From assembly GCA_029852775.1 (NCBI GenBank), contig LEKJ01000029.1:1-56595 (forward strand): a stretch of 56,595 bases of DNA, written 5' to 3'. The notes below the pieces were generated by a model. That model ran no database searches and was not told where the DNA came from. It worked only from the letters and a program-made list of their open reading frames with translations. Position 1 is the stretch's first letter; each line of letters opens with the position of its first letter. The stretch comes from Pasteurellaceae bacterium LFhippo2 (lineage in GTDB: Bacteria; Pseudomonadota; Gammaproteobacteria; Enterobacterales; Pasteurellaceae). Both the position numbers and the translations under genes were made by a program. Shown piece after piece: positions 8,975 to 18,890 of this stretch.

Positions 8975-10294
8975 TTACGCTTTAACAAACACTGAAATTG
9001 ATTCTAAATGTGCGGTGTTCGGGAACATATCGATCATTGCGCATTTTTGTAATTGGTAGCCTTCTGCAATCAGCTTTTCAGCATCTCGCACTAAAGTTGC
9101 AGGGTTGCACGACACATACACAACTCTCTCTGGATTCAACTGGCATAGATGATCCAAAGCAAAATAAGCACCGTTACGCGCAGGATCTAATAGCACTTTA
9201 TTGAATGGCTGTTTCGCCCAGATTTGATCCACAAAAGGTTGATCTAAATCGGTTTGATAGAATTCTACATTGGTTAATTGATTGAGCTCTGCATTAAAAC
9301 GCCCTTGCTCAACCATTGGCTCAACACCTTCAATCCCAACCACTTTTTGCGCCTTTTGTGCGATAGGCAGAGTGAAATTGCCCATTCCGCAGAATAGATC
9401 CAACACATTATCTTCATCATTCAGTTCAAGCCAGTCTAGCGCTGTTTGCACCATTTGCTGATTAAGTTCGGCATTAATCTGAATAAAATCTCTAATCGAA
9501 AAATAGAGTTTTAAGCCATTAAGCTGATAATACGGTTTCTCGCCAGCCCACTGTTCAATCAGCTCTTTATCGGTCATCACAAATAGCATTAGCTGTTCAT
9601 TTTCCGCAAATTGACGCAAATTTTGACTATCTTGGTTATGTAAAGCGCCGATATGACGTAGCAATAACGCAACACCATTATCCGCTCGAACCAGCTCAAT
9701 ATGCCCTAACGATTTTTTCTGTTTCCAGTTAGCCAGTAATTTTTGCAACTTAGGCAAAAGCGCCGAAAGCTGTGGCTCAAGCACTTCACACTCAGTTAAT
9801 GGAATAATCTGTTGCGAATTTGCTTGGCGGAAACCAACCACTAATTGATTTTTTTGTAGAGCAATGCTTAATTTAGCACGACGACGATAGTTTTTATCAT
9901 TGCCCACTAACATTGGCTGATAAGCAATTTCTGCCGTTTGCAATTTCTGTAAACGTTGAAATAGTGCTTTTTGCTTAGTTTCACGTTGCAATTCAAGGGG
10001 AATATGTTGCATTTGGCAACCGCCACACTTGCCATAAATCGCACAACTTGGCGTTTGGCGATTTGCAGATTTTTTGTGAAATTTAACCGCTTGCACCCGC
10101 CCATATTGACGCTTTTCTTCGATCACTTTGGCTTCCACTTGTTCATCAGGCAATGCATTTTCAACAAACCATGTTTTGCCATTAACTTTTGCGATTCCTA
10201 GCCCTTGATAATCTAAATCTTGAATAGTGAAGGTTTTGCAAGCGGTCGATTTTGCCGCCTGTTTTGCTGATTTTTCAGAATAAAATAGCGCCAT
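8975..10294 (-). CDS. rlmD: 23S rRNA m5U1939 methyltransferase RlmD
   Basis: 439 residues. An N-terminal TRAM domain (TIQDLDYQGLGIAKVNGKTW) is followed by the iron-sulfur cluster cysteines (CAIYGKCGGCQMQH) and a C-terminal methyltransferase with DLFCGMGNFTLP and the catalytic VSCNPATL segment. It methylates U1939 of 23S rRNA. An uptake-signal core lies in the codons for STACKT near the start (about 10240). The ATG shares one base with the norM stop (TAATG), suggesting coupled translation. Confidence 0.95.
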   Translation of the reverse strand: MALFYSEKSAKQAAKSTACKTFTIQDLDYQGLGIAKVNGKTWFVENALPDEQVEAKVIEEKRQYGRVQAVKFHKKSANRQTPSCAIYGKCGGCQMQHIPLELQRETKQKALFQRLQKLQTAEIAYQPMLVGNDKNYRRRAKLSIALQKNQLVVGFRQANSQQIIPLTECEVLEPQLSALLPKLQKLLANWKQKKSLGHIELVRADNGVALLLRHIGALHNQDSQNLRQFAENEQLMLFVMTDKELIEQWAGEKPYYQLNGLKLYFSIRDFIQINAELNQQMVQTALDWLELNDEDNVLDLFCGMGNFTLPIAQKAQKVVGIEGVEPMVEQGRFNAELNQLTNVEFYQTDLDQPFVDQIWAKQPFNKVLLDPARNGAYFALDHLCQLNPERVVYVSCNPATLVRDAEKLIAEGYQLQKCAMIDMFPNTAHLESISVFVKA

Positions 10295-11685
10295 TATTTA
10301 ATTGAATCCAAACGAGTTAATAGATCTTGCGCAGGTACTGATTGAATACGGCGCATATTATAGAAAAGTAGCGCCGCAGCGATACTTAATGAGATACAGA
10401 AAACCAACCAAAAGCCCATCGCCGCCATCGGTTTCACAATCCAGTCGGTGCGCGATAAAATGGTCGCCAGCGGTAAACCAACAACCCAGTAGCAGAACAT
10501 TGTGGTGTAAAGCACCGGTTTTGTATGTTTGTAGCCACGTAAAATACCGTTGCAGACCGCTTGAATCGCATCAGGAATTTGATAGATCGCAGCAAAAATT
10601 AATAAACTTGACGCTATCGCCACAGATGTTGGATCGCTCGTAAAAATATGTGGAATCAAATCCTTAAATAACAAAATAACCACGCCCATTGCTAAAGCAA
10701 TAGCCGTGCAAGTGATAATTGCGTGGAAACTCAAATATTTCGCTTTTTCCACATCGCCTTGTCCAAGTGTTTGACCGACCACAATTGTCGCTGCAATACT
10801 AAAGGCAAGGGGAACCATAAAGAAGATCGAGCTAGTTTGTAGCGTAACTTGATGGCTTGCCACAACTTGCGCCCCTAATGGCGATAGAATCAGAGATGAA
10901 GCCGAAAACATCATAATTTCAGTAAACATCGCAAAACCGATAGGTAAACCGAGCTTAAATAACTTAACTAGCGTTGCTTTATTTGGCGCTTCGATCCACT
11001 TTTCAAAAAGTTTAATATCCTTTTGTGAGCTGTTAGTTTTGCTGTAATGAATCAACATAAATAGCATAGCCCAGTTCACTATCGCAGTCGCCACACCACA
11101 GCCAACAGCTCCCAATGCAGGCGCGCCAAAATGCCCAAAAATAAAGATATAGTTAAGGGGAATATTGAACAATAAGCCGATAAAGGTAATCACCATTGCA
11201 GGCTTTGGATTCGATAAGCCATCATTGAAAGCACGCAAATTGATCGCAAGTAGCGCTGGTACAATCCCGAATACGATAGCAAGTAAGTAGTCCTGCGCTT
11301 TTTGCGAAAACTCCGCAGGAGTTTGCATCGCATCTAAAATCAGACCACTATTGAGCAGGACTAAAATCAATGGCGTGCAAAGCATTGCCACAATCCAACC
11401 GCCTTGACGAATTTGGTGCGCAATTAAATGGCGTTGATTTGAGCCATTAAGATAAGAAACTGTTGGCGTAATCGCGTTAAGAATTCCTAATACAAAAAGA
11501 AAGAGCGGTAGATAGATAGAGTTTGCTACAGCAATCGCAGAAACATCCGCATCGCTCACAAGCCCTGCCATAATAATATCCGCCAAGCCCATCCCCGACA
11601 CCGCAAGTTGTGAGATAAAAATCGGTAAAGAGAGTTTAAATAGGCGTTTAGTATTTTCAGGATAATGTTGCCATTGTAGGTTCAT
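10294..11685 (-). CDS. norM: MATE-family multidrug efflux pump NorM
   Basis: 463 residues with twelve hydrophobic segments in two homologous halves, as in MATE transporters. It opens with the amphipathic NTKRLFKLSLPIFISQLAVSG and has a typical MATE first helix (GMGLADIIMAG). It probably exports cationic drugs in exchange for sodium or protons across the inner membrane. It is upstream of rlmD with a one-base stop/start overlap. The 5' leader is short and lies next to a large palindromic element. Confidence 0.93.
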   Translation of the reverse strand: MNLQWQHYPENTKRLFKLSLPIFISQLAVSGMGLADIIMAGLVSDADVSAIAVANSIYLPLFLFVLGILNAITPTVSYLNGSNQRHLIAHQIRQGGWIVAMLCTPLILVLLNSGLILDAMQTPAEFSQKAQDYLLAIVFGIVPALLAINLRAFNDGLSNPKPAMVITFIGLLFNIPLNYIFIFGHFGAPALGAVGCGVATAIVNWAMLFMLIHYSKTNSSQKDIKLFEKWIEAPNKATLVKLFKLGLPIGFAMFTEIMMFSASSLILSPLGAQVVASHQVTLQTSSIFFMVPLAFSIAATIVVGQTLGQGDVEKAKYLSFHAIITCTAIALAMGVVILLFKDLIPHIFTSDPTSVAIASSLLIFAAIYQIPDAIQAVCNGILRGYKHTKPVLYTTMFCYWVVGLPLATILSRTDWIVKPMAAMGFWLVFCISLSIAAALLFYNMRRIQSVPAQDLLTRLDSIK

Positions 11686-11710
11686 TGTTTTTACTCTGTA
11701 TAATTGATAT

Positions 11711-11816
11711 AACCTAGCACGAGCCGTGCTAGGTTACTTATCTTAGTCGCGTTGCGACTAAATTAAATGAGCGACAAAGTCGCTCTGCTAAGTAACCCCA
11801 TACGGCTCGTATGGGG
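11711..11816. repeat. Four-hairpin cloverleaf palindromic element
   Basis: Four perfect hairpins follow one another: A 11711-11735 (11-bp arms), B 11743-11761 (TTAGTCGC arms), C 11769-11785 (GAGCGAC arms), D 11796-11816 (CCCCATACG arms). TTACTTA after A (11734-11740) is the complement of TAAGTAA before D (11789-11795), so B and C can be enclosed in a three-way junction flanked by A and D. It ends one base before the rluA stop codon (minus strand). No ORF is present. Confidence 0.85.
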
Positions 11817-11817
11817 A

Positions 11818-12486
11818 TTAAAAATCAGGTTTTGTTTCAAACGTCATCGGCTCATTTGTAATAGGATGAGTAATTGATAACGACTCTGCGTGTAAACATA
11901 AACGTGGTGCAAGACTACGCGCCAATGGATTTGCATAGAATTTATCACCCAAAATCGGATGACCTAATGCAAGGCTATGCACACGCAACTGGTGCGAACG
12001 TCCTGTATAAGGGGTTAAACGCACGCGGGTTGTGTTATTTGGGTAATGTGCAAGAACTTCATAAAAAGTGACCGCTTTCTTACCACGTTCGTAACAAATT
12101 TTTTGACGCGGACGATTTTCCCAGTCGCAGATAAGTGGAATGTCGATAGTTCCAGTATCTCCCACTTTTTCGCCTAATTTGCCCCATAATAATGCTTGAT
12201 AGTGCTTTTTCGGCTCACGATCACGAAATTGGCGCTTCAACTCTTTTTCAGCTTGTTTGCTTAATGCAAACAAAATAATACCGCTTGTTGCCATATCTAA
12301 GCGGTGTGCCGGTTCTGTAAAGCCATATTTTTGCTGGATACGTGTCATCGCGCTGTCAAAATATTGTGGTTGACTACCGGGAACTGAAAGTAGTCCGCTC
12401 GGTTTATTGATCACTAAAATATGATTATCTCTATAGACTTCATCAAGCCAAGGATCTGTAGGTGGGTGATATTCGATTAATGCCAT
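11818..12486 (-). CDS. rluA: Dual-specificity pseudouridine synthase RluA
   Basis: 222 residues, close to E. coli RluA. It shows the RluA catalytic motif HRLDMATSG with the active-site Asp, plus GRSHQLRVHSLALGHPILGD, and lacks an N-terminal S4 domain. The family makes pseudouridine at 23S rRNA position 746 and tRNA position 32. ATG 12486. A cloverleaf element follows directly after the stop. Confidence 0.95.
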   Translation of the reverse strand: MALIEYHPPTDPWLDEVYRDNHILVINKPSGLLSVPGSQPQYFDSAMTRIQQKYGFTEPAHRLDMATSGIILFALSKQAEKELKRQFRDREPKKHYQALLWGKLGEKVGDTGTIDIPLICDWENRPRQKICYERGKKAVTFYEVLAHYPNNTTRVRLTPYTGRSHQLRVHSLALGHPILGDKFYANPLARSLAPRLCLHAESLSITHPITNEPMTFETKPDF

Positions 12487-12548
12487 TTTGTGTTTCTCAA
12501 AAAATTTTAGGCATTTTAGCAGATTAGGAAAAAATCAAAAAATTAAAA

Positions 12549-12580
12549 AAGCCCCTAGACTAAAATTAGCCTAGGGGCTT
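12549..12580 (-). terminator. Terminator of the FetA-like receptor
   Basis: AAGCCCCTAG and its complement form 10-bp arms, with further CTA/TAG pairing inside. On the minus strand a T tract follows. It lies between the receptor stop and rluA. Confidence 0.85.
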
Positions 12581-12608
12581 AAGGTTCACATCAAATGAAA
12601 ATTAACAA

Positions 12609-14561
12609 TTAGAAACGGTAATTAATACCTGCAACATATTCACGACCTTTAGCAATAGGAGTCATAGCTGTTGCTCTTTGGCTGTGGCTTTGATAAACCT
12701 TGTTTGTGATATTATTTACTGAAAGGTTAACATTTAAAGTATCACCTACAGGTTGCCAGTTCAGGAATAAATCATGCACACCATATCCTTTACGTTCACG
12801 AATTCCTGTATCGTTTGCTCCACGAGCAGCTGTTTTAAATACTTTACCTTGAGCATAACGACCACGCCAGCCTAACTCAATACCTGCTTTATCAAAGCGA
12901 TAAGCAAGAACACTACGGAATTGACGACCTTGTGGTACAACATCTAAGGAATCATTCGCTAATTCAAACGTAGCTTTAGGCTCTGAATAGCTCATACCTA
13001 AGCGGGCAGTTAAACCATCTAAACGGTAACTAGCATCTAAATCATAACCTTTAGTTCTTACTGTACCTAAATTGCTGATTGTGCTTGAAGTAATAGGTGA
13101 ATAGAAGTTTTTCACAGTTTGCTGGAATAAGCTACCATTTACTTCAAAACCGTGATGTTTCCATGTAAAGCCCATTTCCGCTAAACGAGCTTGCTCTGTT
13201 TTTAAGTTATCATCAATATTACGTAAGCCACGTGCATTTTTACGGCGTTCAGAAAGAACGTCTGTTAAGGTATTAGCTGAAGCCAAGTTTGGACTACGAC
13301 TTGCATAGTTCAATTTTGCATTTAAGCTAAATTCATCTGTAATATCCCAAATTGCACTCACACTAGGATTAAAGCTACCATCTGAAATATTTGTTTTACC
13401 AGCTTTATCAGGAATACCTTTTGTATCCAAATCATAGTGATCATAACGAATACCCGTTGTCAAAGTAATTGGTTCTAAATCCCAAATTGCTTCTAAGTAA
13501 ACGCCATATTCATTTTTACGTTCACCATCAACACTTATATTGGTTCGTTCTGTTTTACTTGCTGTACGTTCATTACGCCAGTTAAAACCATATTTAAGCA
13601 AATGATCTTTAAATAAGCTACTTGTAAAGTTTAGGTTAGAGCCCACTGTTTTTGTGTTTGAAAGACGTTGCCCTACTTTTGAAGAGAAGCTACTGTCTAG
13701 ACGTTCATCATCAATACGAGTATGGAAAACATTGAAATCTACATCACGGATAAAACCTAAATTTGAACCTTTATATTGTAAGTTTGCTGTGCGTTGCATT
13801 GTTTCGATCGGACCAAGAATACTCATCATAAATTCTGGACGCTCTGCTGAATCACCAAAGTAACGCTCTTGGCGATAACTTACACCAAGTTTATGGTTTT
13901 CTGAAAATTGATAGCCTAATTTTGCAAGATAGTTTGCTTGCTTACGTGCACTACTTGCAATCTCTTTTTTATCGCCATCTTTATAATTTCTATCGTTAGC
14001 TCCGCTTGCAAGTAACAATACATCTAAACCATTATGATCGCCATAAAGAGCTAAATTCGCACTGGTACCTTTATTTGAACTAACTTGAGTACCAACTTTT
14101 GCACCAAAGGATTTTCCATTTACTAATAAATCTTTAGCATCAACTGTCTCTGCACGTACCGCCCCCGTGATACGACCAATACCAGCACTTGCAGAGCCTG
14201 TACCTTTATCTACATTAATTGTTTTTACCATTGCTGGATCAAGTTGGAAGCGACCTTGATGATACCAAACTTGTGTTGCTGTTGTTGCATTATCTACCAC
14301 AACATCAATTTGATTTTGCCCCATAGAACGAATAGACATATATTGTGCAGATACGCTTCCACCACCAGTGTTGATATCAGCTCTGTCAGCTAAAACGTCT
14401 TTTAGTGATGAACCCACATTACGTTCAGTAATTGTTTTCCAGTTATCAGTGATACCGCTTGTATCAGTTACATTAATTGGAGCAAGAGTTGCTTGCTCTG
14501 CATTTGCTACGCCAGCAACAGCTAGGGTAATTAAGTTGAGTGCAAAAATAGTTTTTTTCAT
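12609..14561 (-). CDS. TonB-dependent receptor, FetA/FrpB-like
   Basis: 650 residues. Signal peptide MKKTIFALNLITLAVAGVANA, then a TonB-box-like stretch and a plug domain with IRSMGQNQIDVVVDNA, YHQGRFQLDPA and KGTGSASAGIGRITGAV. These closely resemble neisserial FetA/FrpB. A long beta-barrel ends in the outer-membrane signature with a C-terminal Phe (AGINYRF). FetA takes up ferric enterobactin-type siderophores; the ligand here is not certain. Monocistronic, with its own sigma-70 promoter and a Fur box overlapping the start of transcription, so it should be iron-repressed. Confidence 0.85.
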   Translation of the reverse strand: MKKTIFALNLITLAVAGVANAEQATLAPINVTDTSGITDNWKTITERNVGSSLKDVLADRADINTGGGSVSAQYMSIRSMGQNQIDVVVDNATTATQVWYHQGRFQLDPAMVKTINVDKGTGSASAGIGRITGAVRAETVDAKDLLVNGKSFGAKVGTQVSSNKGTSANLALYGDHNGLDVLLLASGANDRNYKDGDKKEIASSARKQANYLAKLGYQFSENHKLGVSYRQERYFGDSAERPEFMMSILGPIETMQRTANLQYKGSNLGFIRDVDFNVFHTRIDDERLDSSFSSKVGQRLSNTKTVGSNLNFTSSLFKDHLLKYGFNWRNERTASKTERTNISVDGERKNEYGVYLEAIWDLEPITLTTGIRYDHYDLDTKGIPDKAGKTNISDGSFNPSVSAIWDITDEFSLNAKLNYASRSPNLASANTLTDVLSERRKNARGLRNIDDNLKTEQARLAEMGFTWKHHGFEVNGSLFQQTVKNFYSPITSSTISNLGTVRTKGYDLDASYRLDGLTARLGMSYSEPKATFELANDSLDVVPQGRQFRSVLAYRFDKAGIELGWRGRYAQGKVFKTAARGANDTGIRERKGYGVHDLFLNWQPVGDTLNVNLSVNNITNKVYQSHSQRATAMTPIAKGREYVAGINYRF

Positions 14562-14600
14562 TAAAAATTCCTTTAGATAAATAATATATAACTACCACTT

Positions 14601-14619
14601 GATATTGATAATAATTATC
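14601..14619 (-). promoter_or_regulatory. Fur box of the FetA-like receptor
   Basis: GATATTGATAATAATTATC differs from the 19-base consensus GATAATGATAATCATTATC at two positions. It lies just downstream of the -10 and 40 bases upstream of the ATG, where bound Fur would block RNA polymerase. Confidence 0.85.
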
Positions 14620-14627
14620 AGTACAAA

Positions 14628-14656
14628 AGTATAATTTAAAAAAATTACATTGTCTA
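14628..14656 (-). promoter_or_regulatory. Sigma-70 promoter of the FetA-like receptor
   Basis: Minus-strand TAGACA (14656-14651), a 17-base spacer and TATACT (14633-14628), followed at once by the Fur box. Confidence 0.65.
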
Positions 14657-14794
14657 TGCATTTTTATACTAACTCTTTAGAAAATTGACAAAAATAACTT
14701 GCTGTTTTAGCTATTTTTCAAATTGTTATGGGAACTATTTAGGAATAAGTAAGGTCTATTTAGCGTATATTTACTATCTTTTTAAGGAAACCAA

Positions 14795-15481
14795 ATGAAC
14801 TTAAACGACATTTTAGGTAGCGTATTAGGCGCTGCAACTAACTCGGCAAATCAAGGTAAAGCAGATTTAGGAAGCATTTTAAACACTGTATTAAACACAG
14901 CAAGCCAAGCAAAATCAGGTAACACTGATGCAATCAGCAAATTAGGCGGTGGCACAGCATTAGTAGGTATTTTATCAATGGTATTAGGCCGTAACGGTGG
15001 TGCGAACTTAACTAAATTAGGTTCATTAGCAGCATTAGGCAGCATGGCATATAAAGCATACCAAAGTTACCAAAGCTCACAATCTGCAAATGCAGGTTCA
15101 CAACAATTAGCAGAAAGCGCATTTGAATCAGCAATGCAAACTGAAGATAGTGGTGTAATTATTTTACGTACAATGATTGCAGCTGCAGTTTCTGATGGTG
15201 AAATTGACGCAGCCGAAGAACAAGCAATTTTACAACAATCAGGCGATAACCCAGAATTAGTAAAATGGATCAGCAATGAAATCGCAACACCTGCAACACC
15301 TGCTGAAATCGCTCAGATGGTTGGTAACAACCCTGCTTTAGCAAGCCAAGTTTACTTAGCTGCACGTGTAGTATGTAAAGATCTTTCTCGTAAAGAGATC
15401 GTTTTCTTATCTAACTTAGCTGAAGAGTTAAAATTAAACGAAGCATTAGTTGAGCAATTAGAGAAACAAGCAGGTTTCTAA
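14795..15481 (+). CDS. DUF533 (YebE-like) protein
   Basis: 228 residues. The N-terminal part is Gly/Ala/Ser-rich with a hydrophobic stretch (GTALVGILSMVLGR, about 50-65) that could lie in the inner membrane. The C-terminal half (about 105-228) is an acidic, helical TerB-like domain (RTMIAAAVSDGEIDAAEEQAIL) that may bind metal. The function is unknown; E. coli YebE is the best-known relative. Strong AAGGA site ahead of ATG 14795 and a terminator after the stop, so it is monocistronic. Codon use looks highly biased, hinting at high expression. Confidence 0.85.
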   Translation: MNLNDILGSVLGAATNSANQGKADLGSILNTVLNTASQAKSGNTDAISKLGGGTALVGILSMVLGRNGGANLTKLGSLAALGSMAYKAYQSYQSSQSANAGSQQLAESAFESAMQTEDSGVIILRTMIAAAVSDGEIDAAEEQAILQQSGDNPELVKWISNEIATPATPAEIAQMVGNNPALASQVYLAARVVCKDLSRKEIVFLSNLAEELKLNEALVEQLEKQAGF

Positions 15482-15508
15482 TTATCAATAATTAACACAA
15501 ATTAGACG

Positions 15509-15537
15509 ACGGCAGAGTGAAAGCTCTGCCGTTTTTT
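15509..15537 (+). terminator. Terminator of the DUF533 gene
   Basis: ACGGCAGAG and its complement with a 6-base loop, followed by a run of six T. It isolates the DUF533 gene from afuB. Confidence 0.9.
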
Positions 15538-15638
15538 ATGTAACTATAACATATTAATATCGTTAATAATCTCTCTACATATAATTACATGCTATTATTC
15601 GATATAATTCTAAAAAATATTTTTACTAGAGAGATTTT

Positions 15639-17696
15639 GTGAAAAAAACACCATCATTTTTAGATTCCCATATTTTCTGGGTTCTCATTGCGCTAATCAG
15701 CTTTATTTGTTTGCCATCTAAAGCGCTTCATTATGGGTTAACGGAATCAACCCAAGATGAAATTTTAGCCGCTATGGGTTGGAGCGGATTCAATCTAAGC
15801 TGGATGTGGTTTGCATCTTTGTTACTTGTTCCTGCTCTCTCGTCTATTTTCAAAAGTAAAAATGAATATGCTCAAGGCGTTGCCGAATTTGGTAGTGTTG
15901 TCGCAATCTTCCTCTTTGTTTTTATCTCTGCGATTTTGGCAAAATTTAGCTTAGGCTATAGTATTTTTGTGCTTATTGTGAGCCTTATCGCAATGGCAAC
16001 AAATGGCTTAGCCAAAATAAAAATAATGCAAAGCGATAAATTTATTTTAGCGTCGCTATTAAGCATTATCTTGTTGATTTTCTTCTTTATCGTCTATCCA
16101 ACATTCGCGATCTTTATCTCAATGTTCTACGATGGCTCGGAGTTTGTGCCAAGCCAAGTGCTGACGATTTTAAACCAACCTTATATTTTACGTATTATTA
16201 AAAACTCACTCTCGGTAGCAGCAACTATCGGGGTTCTTTCTACAACTTTCGGCTTATTATTTGCCCTTTATACAACTCGAATTGCAAAACGTACCGCATT
16301 TATCGGTAAATTATTCTCTATTTTACCTATCGTAACACCGCCATTTGTTGTGGGATTAGGCGTTACCTTAATGCTTGGTCGTTCAGGCTATGTTACTCAA
16401 TTCTTAGTCGATTATTTAGGATTTAGTAGCAACTGGTTATATGGATTTACGGGTATCGTAATTGCACATACTTTAGCCCTTACGCCGATGTCATTTATGA
16501 TTTTGGAAGGGGCGTTAAAGTCCATTCATCCATCTATTGAAGAAGCGTCTTATACATTGCGTGCAAATCGCTATCAAACTTTCTTCAATATTATTTTCCC
16601 ATTATTAAAACCAGCGCTAGCAAACTCATTCTTAGTGGTAGCGATTCAATCCCTTGCGGACTTTAGTACCCCGTTAGTGTTAGGCGGTAGCTTTGATGTT
16701 ATTTCATCACAAATCTACTTCTACATTGCGGGTTCACAATTAGATTATGCATCAGCAAGTACCTTAGGAACCTTATTATTAATCTTCTCTTTATCAATCT
16801 TTGTGATTCAATATTTATGGATTGGTAACCGCTCTTATGTAACGGTTTCAGGGAAATCTTATCGTGGCGATGTACAAGATTTACCACGTTTGATGAAAGG
16901 CGTGATTGTGTTCTTCTTAGGATTCTGGGTACTTTTCAACACCGTACTTTACGGCAGTATTTTCTACGGTAGCTTTACAGTGAACTGGGGCGTGGATTAC
17001 ACCTTAACTCTAAAACACTATATTACGTTATTCGGACAAGGCTTTAGCGATGGCGCTTGGCCGTCATTAATCCAAACTGTGCTATTCGCAGCAAGTGCAG
17101 CGCCAATTACCGCTATCTTTGGCTTATTGATTGCTTATATTACGGTTCGCCGTGATTTCAAAGGTAAGAAAACGTTAGAGTTTTTAACCCTACTCTGCTT
17201 TGCTGTGCCGGGTACTGTGGCTGGTGTTTCTTATATCTTAGCCTTTAATGACGCACCGATTTATATCACTGGCACAGGTGTAATTATCGTACTCTCAATG
17301 GTAATGCGTAATATGCCAGTCGGTATGCGTGCTGCAATTGCAGGCTTAGGCCAGTTGGATAAATCCCTTGATGAAGCATCACTTTCATTAAAAGGTAGTT
17401 CATTTAAAACCATTGTTTATGTGGTATTCCCACTGCTTAAACCGGCTTTATTATCAGCCCTTGTCACTAGCTTTGTGCGTGCGATGACAACCGTTAGTGC
17501 CATTGTGTTCTTAGTGACTGCAGATACTCGGGTTGCGACATCTTATATCTTAAACCGTGTAGAAGATGGCGAATATGGTGTGGCTATCGCTTATGGTTCA
17601 ATCCTGATTGTAGTAATGATGTCGATTATTCTATTCTTCGACTGGATTGTTGGCGACACTCGTATTGCCCGTTCAAAAGCGAAAAAAATGAATTAA
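15639..17696 (+). CDS. afuB: ABC transporter permease AfuB (fused double permease)
   Basis: 685 residues from a GTG start preceded by GAGAG. Many membrane segments in two homologous permease halves, each with an EAA loop ([25 protein letters not shown] about 305-330; [25 protein letters not shown] about 580-605). This long form matches AfuB/FbpB-type permeases. AfuABC was first named for iron, but AfuA of Actinobacillus pleuropneumoniae is reported to bind hexose-6-phosphates, so the substrate may be a sugar phosphate. afuC follows 71 bases downstream, but no binding-protein gene lies upstream. A TATAAT at 15603-15608 could be the -10. Confidence 0.85.
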   Translation: MKKTPSFLDSHIFWVLIALISFICLPSKALHYGLTESTQDEILAAMGWSGFNLSWMWFASLLLVPALSSIFKSKNEYAQGVAEFGSVVAIFLFVFISAILAKFSLGYSIFVLIVSLIAMATNGLAKIKIMQSDKFILASLLSIILLIFFFIVYPTFAIFISMFYDGSEFVPSQVLTILNQPYILRIIKNSLSVAATIGVLSTTFGLLFALYTTRIAKRTAFIGKLFSILPIVTPPFVVGLGVTLMLGRSGYVTQFLVDYLGFSSNWLYGFTGIVIAHTLALTPMSFMILEGALKSIHPSIEEASYTLRANRYQTFFNIIFPLLKPALANSFLVVAIQSLADFSTPLVLGGSFDVISSQIYFYIAGSQLDYASASTLGTLLLIFSLSIFVIQYLWIGNRSYVTVSGKSYRGDVQDLPRLMKGVIVFFLGFWVLFNTVLYGSIFYGSFTVNWGVDYTLTLKHYITLFGQGFSDGAWPSLIQTVLFAASAAPITAIFGLLIAYITVRRDFKGKKTLEFLTLLCFAVPGTVAGVSYILAFNDAPIYITGTGVIIVLSMVMRNMPVGMRAAIAGLGQLDKSLDEASLSLKGSSFKTIVYVVFPLLKPALLSALVTSFVRAMTTVSAIVFLVTADTRVATSYILNRVEDGEYGVAIAYGSILIVVMMSIILFFDWIVGDTRIARSKAKKMN

Positions 17697-17767
17697 AACA
17701 ATGGATCGCGGGCAAACCAATTGCCCACACTAAAATAACAAGAAAGATTTCAAAAGGTAGTAACATT

Positions 17768-18817
17768 ATGAGTAATAACGATTTCTTAGTATTAAAAAAT
17801 ATCACTAAAGCATTTGGCAAAGCGGTAGTTATCGATAATTTAGATTTAACCATTAAACGTGGCACTATGGTGACGCTACTTGGCCCATCAGGTTGTGGTA
17901 AAACGACGGTATTACGTTTAGTGGCGGGTTTAGAAAGCCCTACAGAAGGGCAGATTTTTATTGATGGTGAAGATGTTACCAAATCATCGATTCAGAATCG
18001 TGATATCTGTATCGTGTTCCAGTCTTATGCCCTTTTCCCACATATGTCGATTGGGGATAACGTTGGTTATGGTTTACGTATGCAAGGCGTTGGCGCTGAA
18101 GAGCGTAAACAGCGCGTTAAAGAAGCGTTGGAATTAGTCGATTTAGCCGGCTTTGAAGATCGTTATGTCGATCAAATTTCTGGCGGTCAGCAACAACGTG
18201 TGGCACTAGCTCGTGCATTAATTTTAAAACCGAAGGTACTGTTATTTGATGAGCCACTGAGTAACCTTGACGCAAATCTTCGCCGTAGTATGCGTGAGAA
18301 AATCCGTGAGCTACAACAGCGCTTGGGCATTACATCTCTCTATGTAACTCACGACCAAACAGAAGCCTTTGCGGTGTCTGACGAAGTTATCGTTATGCAT
18401 AAAGGTAAAATTATGCAGAAAGCGCCTGCAAAAGAGCTTTATCTGCACCCAAATTCGTTATTCTTAGCGAACTTTATGGGAGAAAGCAGTATTTTCAATG
18501 GTCAACTCAATCAAAACCAAGTTACTGTTAATGGCTATCAATTTAGTCTGCCAGACGCAGAAAAATTCGGAATTGCAAATGGCGAATGTTTGGTAGGAAT
18601 CCGCCCAGAAGCGATTAGCTTAAAAACAGAAGGCGAGCCAAGCCAACTGTGCCAAATTAAGAGCGCAATCTATATGGGAAACCATTGGGAAATTGTTGCC
18701 ACTTGGGGCGGTCAGGAATTAATGATTAACGCAAATCCAGATAATTTTGATGAGAATACCCAAACAGCTTATGTTCACTTAGCGGAACACGGCGTGTTCT
18801 TATTGAATAAAGAATAG
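17768..18817 (+). CDS. afuC: ABC transporter ATPase AfuC
   Basis: 349 residues. Walker [11 protein letters not shown]-loop [10 protein letters not shown], signature [15 protein letters not shown], Walker [12 protein letters not shown], switch VTHDQ. The C-terminal 115 residues form the TOBE-like regulatory domain of the CUT1/ferric class ([11 protein letters not shown]). It energises AfuB on the cytoplasmic side. The 71-base gap after afuB holds a small GGGCAA/TTGCCC hairpin (17714-17730 region), perhaps an mRNA processing or stability element. Confidence 0.88.
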   Translation: MSNNDFLVLKNITKAFGKAVVIDNLDLTIKRGTMVTLLGPSGCGKTTVLRLVAGLESPTEGQIFIDGEDVTKSSIQNRDICIVFQSYALFPHMSIGDNVGYGLRMQGVGAEERKQRVKEALELVDLAGFEDRYVDQISGGQQQRVALARALILKPKVLLFDEPLSNLDANLRRSMREKIRELQQRLGITSLYVTHDQTEAFAVSDEVIVMHKGKIMQKAPAKELYLHPNSLFLANFMGESSIFNGQLNQNQVTVNGYQFSLPDAEKFGIANGECLVGIRPEAISLKTEGEPSQLCQIKSAIYMGNHWEIVATWGGQELMINANPDNFDENTQTAYVHLAEHGVFLLNKE

Positions 18818-18822
18818 AGATA

Positions 18823-18882
18823 AACAACCGGTCGGATTCGGCAGATATTTTGCAAATTTTTTACTGAATCTGACCGGTTGTT
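18823..18882. terminator. Inverted uptake-signal-like terminator after afuC
   Basis: 17-bp arms, AACAACCGGTCGGATTC against GAATCTGACCGGTTGTT with one G-T pair, and an A+T-rich interior holding TTTTGCAAA. The core is ACCGGT, a variant of the ACAAGCGGT uptake signal. It lies between convergent afuC and the MocR gene and could serve both. Confidence 0.7.
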
Positions 18883-18890
18883 ACTATTGT

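Noticed and set aside
15571-15635. CTCTCTA...TAGAGAG inverted repeat ahead of afuB as an operator
   Set aside because: The arms are 7 bases with a 50-base gap in A+T-rich sequence; chance is likely.
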